DNA of 30,849 bases, taken from JAAYBT01 sp964404395. Lineage in GTDB: Bacteria > Bacillota > Clostridia > Acetivibrionales > DTU013. Shown here one piece after another: positions 1 to 9,038 of the stretch. The position numbers were made by a program, and so were the translations under genes. Numbering within the stretch: position 1 is the stretch's first letter; every line of letters begins with the position of its first letter. The DNA lies in contig CAYOKA010000011.1 of the NCBI GenBank assembly GCA_964404395.1, positions 1 through 30,849 on the forward strand. The letters are read 5' to 3'. The notes under the pieces are model-generated. The model was not told the origin of the DNA. It did not search any database and saw only the letters and a list, made by a program, of their open reading frames with translations.

Positions 1-32
1 GTGATTATCACTGCTTAATCAAAAGCTATTTT

Positions 33-1280
33 TTACGTTTTGCGGAAACTCAAAACTATCCATTTCTTGCCCCCAGATGAAGGATTCATCTTATGTCTGA
101 ATAGCAGGTATAAAACCAGTGACACAAGAAAAACCCCTGCACACATAATAAACATTACCTTATAACTCCATGCTGACGCTATCATTCCGGCCAGCATAGG
201 GCCGAAGCCCTGTCCAATATCAGCACCTATATAGTAAGTGCTTGTAGCAACACCGATCTTTTTTTCCGGTAGCAGCTTGATACATTCGGCTTGGATCGCG
301 GGCTGCCCTGATCCCTGCGCAAAAGCTTTTAATGCTGCTGCTATTAGGACTATGGGCAACGCTTGTGCATATCCAATAAACAAGGAGGCTATGAACGCAA
401 AAACGAACGCCGGGACTAGCACTGTTGAAAGCCCACATTTGTCATAAATCTTACCCGCAAATGTCCTGACAAGAATCAGACTAATTGCATTAATGGTGAA
501 GTACAAGCTCATGTTTCCAATTCCCCTTTCGTCGCCAAGGAGAATGAGATATGAACCTATCACACCATTGAGCATGGAAAAAACTCCTCCAAAAAGAGCA
601 AAGGGCAAAATATACACAGCAATAAAATCGGAAACGCGTATCCTTATCTTCTCTCTTTTACTTTTTTCATTCTTTTGTTCAGTAAATGGCATCATAAACA
701 TCAACAAAGATACAACGAGCATTACCAGACCTGCAATCAAAAACGATAAAGACGGGCTATATCTGTTTTCTATGTAGATTCCTAAAGCAGGCCCTACAGC
801 AGTGGCAATAATATGCCCCAGACCGAAATACCCTATACCTTCCCCTATTCTATCCCTCGGGATGTATCTTGCTGCCAGTGCAAGATTTACTGTACCATTA
901 ATGGAAAATGCCAGCGCATGGATGACACGAAAACAAACCAGTAGAGCAATACTCGTTGAAATCGCATACCCTATATTAGAAAGCCCAATTAATATCGTTG
1001 AAGCAATGAATACGAATTTTTTATTTATACGATCAGAAATAATGCCGGAAACCGGTCTTACAAACAGTGCAACTAAGGAAAACATACCTACAATGACACC
1101 CGCAATTGCAAGCGTTGACCCCATCTGCACTACGTATTTTGTAATTAGGGGCATAACCATGTAAAAGCTGATACTGATTAAAGTCCCTAAAAATATCAAT
1201 GCCATGTAGGGCAGTGTCCAAAGCCGTTCCCGCCCAACACCAGTTTTCTTTTGTTCTTCTAACACATCTCTATTTTTCAC
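33..1280 (-). CDS. MFS transporter, 12 membrane segments
   Basis: A 415-residue, strongly hydrophobic protein with about 12 predicted membrane helices, the usual length and layout of the major facilitator superfamily. A motif-A-like loop between helices 2 and 3 (RPVSGIISDRINKK, around residues 75-90) supports this. The N-terminal 25 residues are charged and cytoplasmic. The start is GTG; the nearest GGAGGT lies about 14 bases upstream, which is far, so the true start is uncertain. The gene lies behind a terminator that closes the arabinoside operon, so it may be expressed separately or by read-through, and I see no clear promoter in the 188-base gap. The substrate cannot be read from sequence. 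A sugar exporter or importer or a drug-type efflux pump are all possible. Confidence 0.85.
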   Translation of the reverse strand: MKNRDVLEEQKKTGVGRERLWTLPYMALIFLGTLISISFYMVMPLITKYVVQMGSTLAIAGVIVGMFSLVALFVRPVSGIISDRINKKFVFIASTILIGLSNIGYAISTSIALLVCFRVIHALAFSINGTVNLALAARYIPRDRIGEGIGYFGLGHIIATAVGPALGIYIENRYSPSLSFLIAGLVMLVVSLLMFMMPFTEQKNEKSKREKIRIRVSDFIAVYILPFALFGGVFSMLNGVIGSYLILLGDERGIGNMSLYFTINAISLILVRTFAGKIYDKCGLSTVLVPAFVFAFIASLFIGYAQALPIVLIAAALKAFAQGSGQPAIQAECIKLLPEKKIGVATSTYYIGADIGQGFGPMLAGMIASAWSYKVMFIMCAGVFLVSLVLYLLFRHKMNPSSGGKKWIVLSFRKT

Positions 1281-1336
1281 AGTAATATGGCTTTACCTCC
1301 AACATGTCATTTATCGTTACATCGCAAAGTACTCAT

Positions 1337-1381
1337 AAAAAGAAAGCCTGCCAGGATACTGATCAATCTATCCTGACAAGC
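1337..1381 (-). terminator. Intrinsic terminator after the sugar-binding protein gene
   Basis: On the minus strand a 13-pair stem (arms 1369-1381 and 1346-1358, with two wobble pairs) around a 10-base loop is followed by a T-rich run (TTTCTTTTTAT, 1345-1335). It lies 88 bases past the solute-binding protein stop codon and should end the arabinoside operon ahead of the MFS gene. Confidence 0.8.
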
Positions 1382-1468
1382 CCTCTGTTTTACTTACGGT
1401 CTACATTCTATTGGCAGCTATTTTCTATTTATAGCCTACCTTTAATTCTCATAAACCGACTAACGATT

Positions 1469-3259
1469 CTATTTACCTGCTGCAGCGTTCTTGGCATCCA
1501 ACTCAATCTGCCATTTCTCTGTATCGAATGCTACGACAGTCCCGAATCCATTACCTTCCATCTGTCCTGCCATTTCGTCCCACAGAGAATCGAACTTGGC
1601 ATCACTGCCACAGAAAATCATCTTCCAGGAATATTCCTCAAGGATTTCCTCGCAGGAGTTACGAGCAACTGCGATATCGTTTGGATCGCTTGGCAGCGTT
1701 ACGCTGACATTCGGGCTTACGACCAGCTTATTGTTAGCCTTCATCCAATCAACAGGCTCAGCTGCGCCAAATTTTTCAGCCCAGTCCTTCGTCATCTGAG
1801 TCTGTATAGCAGCCTTGTAGCTGCTCCAGTAATCGCTGCTATAGGGCTCACCGGAAGTCGGTTCGATACTGATGCCATCAACAAGCCACTGATTGATTGC
1901 ATTGTTTCCGTCGTTAAATCCGCCGCCGCCGTATTCCTCGGGTACAGGCAGGTTATCCATTAATGCATTATCATTGATTTTAGTGCGTTTGCCGTCTTCT
2001 CCCACTGTATAGTTGAATCCTTCAATACCACAATGCGCAAACGTCAAACCTTCAGGGCTTGCATACCAATCTAAGAACTCCATGATTCTTTCATATTTCT
2101 CGTCATCAACACCTGAACCTACACCAAACACACGACCGCTTCCGTAGTAGGGGTCTGAATCAGCATAATAGTTCTGATCCAGTACAGGAATAAATCTAAA
2201 CGCATTGCCTTCTGTAAGCTTATCCTGTGTGTTCCAGAATCCTACCTGCCAGCTGTACCACAGCAAGTAAACCTGCCCTGCCGTAATCTTAGGATATACT
2301 GCGTTCCAGTCCTGTGACTTGGAATCCGGATCAACAAGCCCTGCCTCCTCTAAATCATACAGGAAGTGGAGCATTTTATAATAGGTTCCGTCTTTGTCTG
2401 TGATATTGCCCCATGTTCCGTCAGGCTTCAGGACTATAGAGCCCTTAATCTTTTCTCCGTACCATGTGGTCAACTGAACAACGTTTGCGATACCCATCAT
2501 GTTGTCGCCGCCATCCCAGTCAGGCCACAAGGTTACAGCATAAGCTTTGTCACCTTCAGCATTTGTAGGATACTTCTTCTGCATCTCTCCCAAGGCAGCC
2601 ACAAGTCCATCCAGATCAGCTATATCCGGGCTTCCAATGCCGGTGTACAAGTCCCAGCGAAGCAACGGGCTCGAATAAACTACATCCTGTGAATAAGACA
2701 ATGGGGATGTATTTGTCATCTGACATGGCAGTCCAAAGGTATTGCCAGCTTCATTTGTGGGTATTCCCTTGTTGTATGTGTCAATCTGATCTTTATAATC
2801 CATCAGGTTTGGCCATTTACCGATGTCTGCACTGATGTCTTTGATAAGTCCATTCTGAACGCAATCAGAGAAATCCGCCGGTTCAAGGATAACCATATCT
2901 CCCAGGTTACCAGCTGCGATACGCGTCTGATATAATGCATCACCAGCTACCTGCGGCGCCAAAATGTTAAGAGCCAAGTTGAACCTTTCTTTTACAACGT
3001 GATCAAACCAACCGCTTTGTAATCCCTGGTAGTTGGCAGCTACATCGTAAATATCAATTGTCAACTGTTTGTCGTGGGAAATAGCGGCAGCTTCCCCACT
3101 ATCCGTATCATCTGTTTTTGCGTCTGCCTTTTTCTCTGCGGCTTTTCCAGCAGTTGTCTCAGTCGTACCCGTGTCTGCGGCTTTTCCGCATCCACCCAGT
3201 ACCATTGTTACAACTAATAGCATTGCAAGCAGCACTGATAGTAATCTTTTGAAACTCAT
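1469..3259 (-). CDS. Sugar ABC transporter, solute-binding lipoprotein (LplA type)
   Basis: A 596-residue extracellular solute-binding protein. Residues 1-23 form a lipoprotein signal peptide ending in the lipobox LGGC with Cys24 as the lipidation site. A Thr/Ala/Lys/Asp-rich tether of about 40 residues follows, then the binding domain. Length and layout fit the large type-2 binding proteins paired with LplB/LplC permeases that take up oligosaccharides. AAGGAGG sits 9 bases before the ATG. It is the last gene of the GH51-permease-permease-binding protein operon, 60 bases after the LplC-type permease, and is followed by a terminator. From context its ligand is probably an arabino-oligosaccharide, which is inference; the sequence alone does not fix the ligand. 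Confidence 0.93.
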   Translation of the reverse strand: MSFKRLLSVLLAMLLVVTMVLGGCGKAADTGTTETTAGKAAEKKADAKTDDTDSGEAAAISHDKQLTIDIYDVAANYQGLQSGWFDHVVKERFNLALNILAPQVAGDALYQTRIAAGNLGDMVILEPADFSDCVQNGLIKDISADIGKWPNLMDYKDQIDTYNKGIPTNEAGNTFGLPCQMTNTSPLSYSQDVVYSSPLLRWDLYTGIGSPDIADLDGLVAALGEMQKKYPTNAEGDKAYAVTLWPDWDGGDNMMGIANVVQLTTWYGEKIKGSIVLKPDGTWGNITDKDGTYYKMLHFLYDLEEAGLVDPDSKSQDWNAVYPKITAGQVYLLWYSWQVGFWNTQDKLTEGNAFRFIPVLDQNYYADSDPYYGSGRVFGVGSGVDDEKYERIMEFLDWYASPEGLTFAHCGIEGFNYTVGEDGKRTKINDNALMDNLPVPEEYGGGGFNDGNNAINQWLVDGISIEPTSGEPYSSDYWSSYKAAIQTQMTKDWAEKFGAAEPVDWMKANNKLVVSPNVSVTLPSDPNDIAVARNSCEEILEEYSWKMIFCGSDAKFDSLWDEMAGQMEGNGFGTVVAFDTEKWQIELDAKNAAAGK

Positions 3260-3319
3260 GACTAAATCCTCCTTTAATTAATTAATATAACCAACAACGA
3301 AGCGTGACTTCATTGTTCA

Positions 3320-4246
3320 TTACCCCTTCACAGCACCTATCATAATCCCTTTAGCAAAGTACTTCTGGAAAAAGGGATATACTAGTATGATTGGCGTTAC
3401 GACAACGATGGTAACAGTCATCCGAATCGAAGTTGCTGTTTGTGCTTTTGCCAGGCTTGCAGCCAAATTCGTCGTGGTTGATGCGTTGTTGATTAAGCCC
3501 TTTAGTGAATTCGCCTGGTTAATATATTGAAATAGTATGAATTGCAGCGTGTACAGCTTATTATCCGTTACAAGGAGCAACGTATCCTGAAAAGCATTCC
3601 ACTGGTTCACTGCTGCAAAGATTGCTATTGTCGCCAGAATTGGTTTAATTATCGGGAGCATTATCCTAACAAATATAGTAAATGTACCTGCCCCATCAAT
3701 CTCCGCCGCATCCTGCAGAGATTTGGGCGTTGACTCAATAAAGGTCTTGCATAGCACAATATAGAATGGTTGCACAACTGCCGGCCATATATATCCCCAG
3801 AAATTATTGGTCAGCTTCAAGTTCATCATTGTAATGTACCAGGGAATTATCCCGGCATTGAAATACATTGTCGCGACCACAAAACGGTACCAGAACTTCC
3901 TGTGCCATAGTGTATCTCTTGTAAACATATATCCTAGAAAAGCTGCGAAAATAACCGTAAGTATAGTCCCAATAATAGTTCTTCCCAGCGAAACCTTTAA
4001 TGCATTGAACAAATTGGGTATCTTCATTACATTTACATAGTTTGAAAAGTGAATCTCTTTAGGCCAAAATAAAACCTTTCCTTTATCACTCAGATTATTT
4101 GCACTGATCGAATTAATAAAAATATAATAAAAGGGGTACACACATACGAAAGCAAATAAAGAGTATATAAAATAGTTAGCAACGCTTATACACTTGTCTC
4201 CTATGCTGGCTTTCATCTTATATGCCGGTGCTTTTATTTTTCTCAT
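3320..4246 (-). CDS. Sugar ABC transporter permease, LplC type
   Basis: A 308-residue inner-membrane permease with about six helices. Near residue 185 the EAA-loop signature that docks on the ATPase is readable (AAEIDGAGTFTIFVRIMLP). Proteins of this shape form the second permease subunit of CUT1 importers of the LplABC group. AGGAGGG lies 7 bases before the ATG, a strong ribosome site. It follows the LplB-type gene by 26 bases and precedes the binding protein. No ATPase is present in the window; members of this group commonly borrow a shared MsmX-type ATPase encoded elsewhere, and that is expected here. Confidence 0.93.
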   Translation of the reverse strand: MRKIKAPAYKMKASIGDKCISVANYFIYSLFAFVCVYPFYYIFINSISANNLSDKGKVLFWPKEIHFSNYVNVMKIPNLFNALKVSLGRTIIGTILTVIFAAFLGYMFTRDTLWHRKFWYRFVVATMYFNAGIIPWYITMMNLKLTNNFWGYIWPAVVQPFYIVLCKTFIESTPKSLQDAAEIDGAGTFTIFVRIMLPIIKPILATIAIFAAVNQWNAFQDTLLLVTDNKLYTLQFILFQYINQANSLKGLINNASTTTNLAASLAKAQTATSIRMTVTIVVVTPIILVYPFFQKYFAKGIMIGAVKG

Positions 4247-4272
4247 CTAATTTCCCTCCTGACTCTATGGAC

Positions 4273-5193
4273 TTAAATAAAGCCTTCGCCTCTTACTAAC
4301 TTGGATAAACTATTCGTTACACCCAGTAGCACGACACTTATAATACTCTTAAACATGCTCACCGCAACGGATAGAGAATAGCCTCCATTTCCCATGGCCA
4401 GATTATATACATACAGGTCCAGGACCTGAATATATTCCTTGTTAAATGCATTCTGAAATACATAGAACTGCTCCATGCCATTTGATAGGAAGTTCGCAAG
4501 ATTCAGCATTACGATTACGAAATAGGTTGGTAGCAGGCTTGGAATAGTAACATGCCATATAATCTGCATCCTGGAAGCACCATCTACCTTTGCGGCAGTA
4601 ATGATTTCTTCATCAATGCCGGCAATAGCCGCAATATACATAATAGCTGCCCATCCTGCATTTTTCCAGGTCAGCCATAGCCACATCTTGAACCAAATAT
4701 GGTCTGAGGATGCCAGAAATATTTCTGGTTTATCAATTAGTCCAAGGTTCAGCGCCACTACATTGATAACGCCTGTACTGTTGAAAACAGAATAAGCAAT
4801 GGAAAATACCAGAACCCAGCTGATGAAGTTTGGAAATGTGGTCACTGTCTGTACAAATTTCTTGAATCGTTTGCTCTTTATTTCATTAAGGAATATGGCA
4901 AATACCATTGGAAACCATGAAAAGAAAGTGCTAAGGCCACTGATCGCAAATGTGTTTCTCAACACCTCAATAAGTTGCGCTACTCTAACCTCATTCTCCA
5001 CCATTGTTTTAAACCATTTCAAGCCAACAAACTTATCCCATGTCAGAGGGAACGGAGGCCTATAATCAAAAAATGCATAAATCCATCCATACAATGGGTA
5101 ATATGAAAAAATAGCTACAATAGCCAACAAAGGCAGAATATATAAGAACTCACGATACGATCTAACCCTCTTCTTGTCCTCAAGTAATTTCAT
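4273..5193 (-). CDS. Sugar ABC transporter permease, LplB type
   Basis: A 306-residue permease with about six helices and an EAA-loop motif (AAKVDGASRMQIIWHVTIP) near residue 200, typical of the first permease of CUT1 oligosaccharide importers. An in-frame start exists 8 codons upstream at 5217, but the ATG at 5193 is preferred because a GGGGGGGA ribosome site lies 6 bases before it. The gene starts 33 bases after the GH51 stop codon and should be co-transcribed with it. Together with the LplC-type permease it should form the membrane channel for the substrate delivered by the lipoprotein at 1469-3259. Confidence 0.93.
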   Translation of the reverse strand: MKLLEDKKRVRSYREFLYILPLLAIVAIFSYYPLYGWIYAFFDYRPPFPLTWDKFVGLKWFKTMVENEVRVAQLIEVLRNTFAISGLSTFFSWFPMVFAIFLNEIKSKRFKKFVQTVTTFPNFISWVLVFSIAYSVFNSTGVINVVALNLGLIDKPEIFLASSDHIWFKMWLWLTWKNAGWAAIMYIAAIAGIDEEIITAAKVDGASRMQIIWHVTIPSLLPTYFVIVMLNLANFLSNGMEQFYVFQNAFNKEYIQVLDLYVYNLAMGNGGYSLSVAVSMFKSIISVVLLGVTNSLSKLVRGEGFI

Positions 5194-5226
5194 CACAAAT
5201 CCCCCCCTATATATCAAAAAAGCAAT

Positions 5227-7692
5227 TTATATACGTTTTTTTAGCCTAATTACATTTGCAGAAAGCGCAGGTGCCTTATATGTAAATTCCTTAGATGCTC
5301 CAATTAGGCTAAGTTTAACATCACGTACATTCTTGGGTTTTTCAAAGCTGTTTTCAGCCGTCTTTTCACCACTGACTACATATGCCTCATAATCACCTTC
5401 CACTTCACAATCCAGTAGGATTTCAACGTAATCCTCCTGCTCAGACATATTGACAGCCTTAATGATTATTTCCAAGTCATCATCGCTTACTACAGAAGTC
5501 ATGGCCTTAAATGCCGGTACAGCTGCCTCATGAAGAAGCTCTCCATTCAGGTACAAAAGCATCCTTTTCCCATCCACCTCATAATGGAACTTATTAAATT
5601 CTCCTGTCTTCAATCTCGCTTCAATTGATGGCGACAATTCGATGTTATTGGGATAGGCCTTTTCAACAAAAGTGCTAACGTTATCTTTTATGCTCCACAG
5701 GAACGGATTTACATTCTCTCCATTCCATTCTCTCGGCGGTCGTGTTTCGTCGGGAATGTACACTGATTTCGGAGATCTTGAGCTGTAGACACCTATTGTG
5801 ATTTCTTTGCCGGCATCCGCAAAGACCTCTATATCGAAAGCCCCTTGCCTGGCTTCCTCTTCACCGAAAACGATAAAACCCTTATTAGGGTCAACGCCCG
5901 ATAGCTTCCTGCTCTCCTCAATCTGTTCCTCGTCAGGTGCCATCACACAGAAGTAGTCCTCCTGCTCCTCAACATGCCCCATCACCTCGTGAGTTACTTC
6001 AACCTTCTTTCCGTTCCACCGGGCATTATGGAAACGCAGTCCAGCCTCGCCCAGTAAAGACCCCATCCCTTTCACCGGTCTATATATGTCCTTTGTTTGT
6101 GTGTCAGAATTTATGATATATTCGCCTCTGTTGTTGCTAAACAGTTTCCAGATGTAATAAGACGGAATCGCAAAGCTTGCGCAATTATTAAGGCGGATCA
6201 TATTTGGAAACCAGGAGTTGTAGTTCACATTTTCAAGTAGGGGCGCATAGGAAATAAAAGAAACAACATCCTGATTCCTTTCTGCACCAATGAGAAACGC
6301 TGCTTCCCCAAGAGCGCCATATAACTGCCCCACATAGCCTTTAACTACAGAAACCTCGCCTAAAAATATCTCAGGCCCTTTTCTGTCATAGTTATCAAAG
6401 TAATGTACATTCTCTACGAAGTATTCTGCAGTATTGTAAAAATGCTCATCCACAATGTCGGCAGGAAGTCCTTGCTCTTCCACATGGGTATTGGCTACGA
6501 ATTTGATCCATGGATAACGTTGAAGTATCGCATCACGGCATTTTATGTACCGTTGCTCATAGTCAGACCCTGAATTCTCATTCCCTATCTCCATATAATT
6601 CATTTTGAAGGGTGCAGGGTGTCCCATCCTGGCACGCATTTTTCCCCATTTGCTATCCTCGGAGCCAACTGCGTATTCAATAGCATCCAGTGTATCCCGG
6701 ATCATCTCCTCAAGATCGTTCCCCTCCATCAACACGTGATTTCTTGCCTGGCATGTCATACCGCAGTTAAAGACGTATAGGGGCTCCATGTCCAAGTCCT
6801 CGCAAAGCTGTAGGTACTCGTGAAATCCCAGTCCATTGTATGTACGGTAGTGCCACATCAACAGATGCCCCGGTCGCTCCCATACAGGCCCTATAATATT
6901 CCGAAAACGCATAGCTGTCGATGGGCTAAAGCCTTCCACGATACATCCGCCGGGAAATCGCAAAAATTTAGGGCTCAGGGCTTTCAATTTCTTAACGATA
7001 TCCTCTCTCAATCCGTGCCCCATGTAGGTATCGGTCGGCATCAGTGATATGAACCCCAACTTAATCTTTCCACCCTCATTACAGCGAATCTCCAGTACTG
7101 CATTGGCTGCATCTGCATCTGCGGTTAATGTGGCATCATAGCGCAAATACTCCGAGCCGGCCACTGTGAATTCTTTACTGCACAGGATATGATCTCCCTT
7201 TTTCACAGTCACGGTCAGCCTCTTTGCTTCATCGGCCTTAGCAAACATATAGAAGGCATATGATGCGCCTCTTTTTTGTGGTATGCCACAAAAGCCGGTG
7301 TTCCAGATATAGCCTCCCTTTTGGAAGTCAACTTCCAGTGCCGCCTGTCGATTTTTGTTCAATGTATCCTGGGTGTCCAGCTCGATTCGCGCATTTCGAC
7401 AATACCAGCCGGGGATTGGTGTGTAAGCTGTTTTATTATTGCGAACCCATCTGGATAACCCCTCCCCATGGTTGAATTCATCGCGCCAACCTGAGGGTGA
7501 GATTATTGCATAGTCATTATCATCAGTAATACAGTCTGCCGGAGGTATTGAATCCTCAAATGTCCTATTCCTAATCATCTCAGGATACAAGCCACTATCG
7601 ACCGCTCTATTGATGTCCTCAATGAAAATTCCATATAAACTCTTGTTTACAGGGATATTTCTTTCTGAAGTTTTGATAGCAATTCTGGTCAT
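5227..7692 (-). CDS. Alpha-L-arabinofuranosidase, GH51
   Basis: An 821-residue cytoplasmic glycosidase with no signal peptide. The N-terminus (KSLYGIFIEDINRAVDSGLY) and the two catalytic signatures are those of GH51: acid/base Glu372 in MEIGNEN and nucleophile Glu446 in FLGEVSV. An extra jelly-roll-like insert of about 130 residues lies near residues 75-205, before the catalytic barrel, which makes the protein longer than the usual 500-residue GH51 enzymes. It removes terminal arabinofuranose from imported arabino-oligosaccharides. A TTG 8 codons upstream (7716) is in frame, but AGAAGGAG placed 5 bases before the ATG at 7692 decides the start. It is first in its operon, behind a strong promoter with LacI-type palindromes, followed by the importer genes. 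Confidence 0.94.
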   Translation of the reverse strand: MTRIAIKTSERNIPVNKSLYGIFIEDINRAVDSGLYPEMIRNRTFEDSIPPADCITDDNDYAIISPSGWRDEFNHGEGLSRWVRNNKTAYTPIPGWYCRNARIELDTQDTLNKNRQAALEVDFQKGGYIWNTGFCGIPQKRGASYAFYMFAKADEAKRLTVTVKKGDHILCSKEFTVAGSEYLRYDATLTADADAANAVLEIRCNEGGKIKLGFISLMPTDTYMGHGLREDIVKKLKALSPKFLRFPGGCIVEGFSPSTAMRFRNIIGPVWERPGHLLMWHYRTYNGLGFHEYLQLCEDLDMEPLYVFNCGMTCQARNHVLMEGNDLEEMIRDTLDAIEYAVGSEDSKWGKMRARMGHPAPFKMNYMEIGNENSGSDYEQRYIKCRDAILQRYPWIKFVANTHVEEQGLPADIVDEHFYNTAEYFVENVHYFDNYDRKGPEIFLGEVSVVKGYVGQLYGALGEAAFLIGAERNQDVVSFISYAPLLENVNYNSWFPNMIRLNNCASFAIPSYYIWKLFSNNRGEYIINSDTQTKDIYRPVKGMGSLLGEAGLRFHNARWNGKKVEVTHEVMGHVEEQEDYFCVMAPDEEQIEESRKLSGVDPNKGFIVFGEEEARQGAFDIEVFADAGKEITIGVYSSRSPKSVYIPDETRPPREWNGENVNPFLWSIKDNVSTFVEKAYPNNIELSPSIEARLKTGEFNKFHYEVDGKRMLLYLNGELLHEAAVPAFKAMTSVVSDDDLEIIIKAVNMSEQEDYVEILLDCEVEGDYEAYVVSGEKTAENSFEKPKNVRDVKLSLIGASKEFTYKAPALSANVIRLKKRI

Positions 7693-7730
7693 ATGGCTCC
7701 TTCTGCCCTTCAACAACAGATGTTTTGTGT

Positions 7731-7781
7731 ATCGTTTTACCGATTACTGCAATTATAGTTTAGATATGCAATAATTGTCAA
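7731..7781 (-). promoter_or_regulatory. Promoter of the GH51/importer operon with an operator-like palindrome
   Basis: On the minus strand TTGACA (7781-7776) and TATAAT (7757-7752) are separated by 18 bases, both perfect consensus. An inverted repeat ATCG-6-CGAT (7731-7744) lies just after the -10 at the expected transcription start. A repressor bound there would block initiation. The adjacent LacI gene is the likely regulator, by inference. Confidence 0.85.
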
Positions 7782-7801
7782 GTAGTATCCTTAACTTTAT
7801 A

Positions 7802-7813
7802 TAAAACGTTTAT
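7802..7813. promoter_or_regulatory. Possible LacI-family or CcpA-type operator
   Basis: A near-perfect palindrome with central CG (TAAAACGTTTAT) lies 21 bases upstream of the -35 box of the GH51 promoter. Central-CG palindromes are typical LacI/CcpA-family sites. This is a sequence resemblance only. Its place upstream of the promoter would also suit activation or looping with the 7731-7744 site. Confidence 0.4.
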
Positions 7814-7861
7814 TGCACCTGCCAATAATCTACACCAGGCTACACAAAGTTATCCGTTTAC

Positions 7862-8902
7862 CTATATTCGGCTAACAGATTGGCGCTCAATAATCCTACA
7901 TGGAATTTTGACAACTTCTGAAGCTTTACAGCATTTATCCCCCCCATTCAATCTTCTTATCATAACCTCTGCCGACTTTTCACCTATCTGAGCGAAAGGG
8001 ATTTCATTTGTCGTAAGAGAAGGCCTCAAATACTCTGAAACCTCGATGTTATCATATCCAACAACCGAAATATCCTTTCCCGCTTCCAACCCATGCTCAT
8101 AAAGATAATCATAAACGCCTGCAGCCATTTTATCATTCATGCAGAAAATGGCTGTAACGCCTTCATCGATGAGCTTTCCTGCTTCATTGTAGCCTGATGG
8201 CCTTTCCCAGTACCCATATCTGGTCCAATCCGGGTTATATGGAATCTGTTCCTCAAACAGTGCTCTTTGATGCCCAAGGCTTCTCCTTTGAGTATGCATA
8301 TTATCGGCAGCGCCGGCTATAACACCAATCTTCCGGTGACCCATTGATATTAGATACCGTGTCACCTCATATCCACCCTTTTCATCATCTATTACTATAG
8401 AAGTATACTTCGGGGACTTCGAATATGCATACACTACCATTGCGGGCACTGGAAAATCATCAGGAAAACAATTGACTATTCTGCCATGGCCTGCAACATA
8501 CATAATCCCATTAACCTTTATGGAAAGCAGCTCTTGAATGGCAGGTTCCAGAACCGATTGCAGTTTCTTCTCATCCTCATACCATGTGTCCCTCCATCTA
8601 TCATACAGGCGCATATTTATCAGTATTGTCCGGTAATTCATATCCTCACAATATGCTATAATTCTCTCGATAATTGGAGGTGAGCTAAACTGAAGCAGGT
8701 CTTCAGCCAGGATACCGATTGTATTCATGTTCTGCTTTCTTATACCCTGAGCAAAATAATTGGGTCTGTAACCGGTCTGCTTCAAAACATCCAAAACCGT
8801 TTGTTTTGTGACTTGTCCGACTTTATTTTTCCCATTGATTACATTGGATACGGTTGATGGTGATACATTACACATTTTGGCAATTTCTTTTATAGTAATC
8901 AA
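7862..8902 (-). CDS. LacI-family transcriptional regulator
   Basis: A 346-residue protein. Residues 1-46 form the LacI helix-turn-helix and hinge (TIKEIAKMCNVSPSTVSNVI), followed by a periplasmic-binding-protein-like sensor domain ending in the typical VSEYLRPSLTT segment. The start is TTG, with AAGGAG 8 bases upstream. It is encoded directly upstream of the GH51 operon in the same direction, separated by 145 bases that hold that operon's promoter and two palindromes. This placement makes it the probable arabinoside-responsive repressor of the operon. Its own promoter overlaps two direct repeats, which hints at autoregulation or control by another factor. Confidence 0.93.
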   Translation of the reverse strand: MITIKEIAKMCNVSPSTVSNVINGKNKVGQVTKQTVLDVLKQTGYRPNYFAQGIRKQNMNTIGILAEDLLQFSSPPIIERIIAYCEDMNYRTILINMRLYDRWRDTWYEDEKKLQSVLEPAIQELLSIKVNGIMYVAGHGRIVNCFPDDFPVPAMVVYAYSKSPKYTSIVIDDEKGGYEVTRYLISMGHRKIGVIAGAADNMHTQRRSLGHQRALFEEQIPYNPDWTRYGYWERPSGYNEAGKLIDEGVTAIFCMNDKMAAGVYDYLYEHGLEAGKDISVVGYDNIEVSEYLRPSLTTNEIPFAQIGEKSAEVMIRRLNGGDKCCKASEVVKIPCRIIERQSVSRI

Positions 8903-8952
8903 GTCCGAGTCTCCTTCTATGTAGCCATTTAATACTATTATTAAAATTACTA

Positions 8953-8994
8953 ATAATAACTACATATACTATATAATAACTACATAGAAGTCAA
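8953..8994 (-). promoter_or_regulatory. lacI promoter overlapped by two 14-bp direct repeats
   Basis: On the minus strand TTGACT (8994-8989), a 17-base spacer and TAGTAT (8971-8966) precede the regulator gene. The plus-strand word ATAATAACTACATA occurs at 8953-8966 and again at 8973-8986, an exact 20-bp period (two helical turns) that covers the spacer and the -10. An inverted CTATGTAG word recurs near the ribosome site. A regulator binding in tandem would occlude the promoter. Confidence 0.6.
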
Positions 8995-9038
8995 AATTGC
9001 AAGAGGTAAAATGAAAAAAGGTAAAATGTTTTACTAAA

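Noticed and set aside
1304..1963. 219-codon plus-strand open frame over the terminator and the binding-protein gene
   Set aside because: It overlaps a well-supported lipoprotein gene and a terminator on the other strand. The sequence resembles no family.
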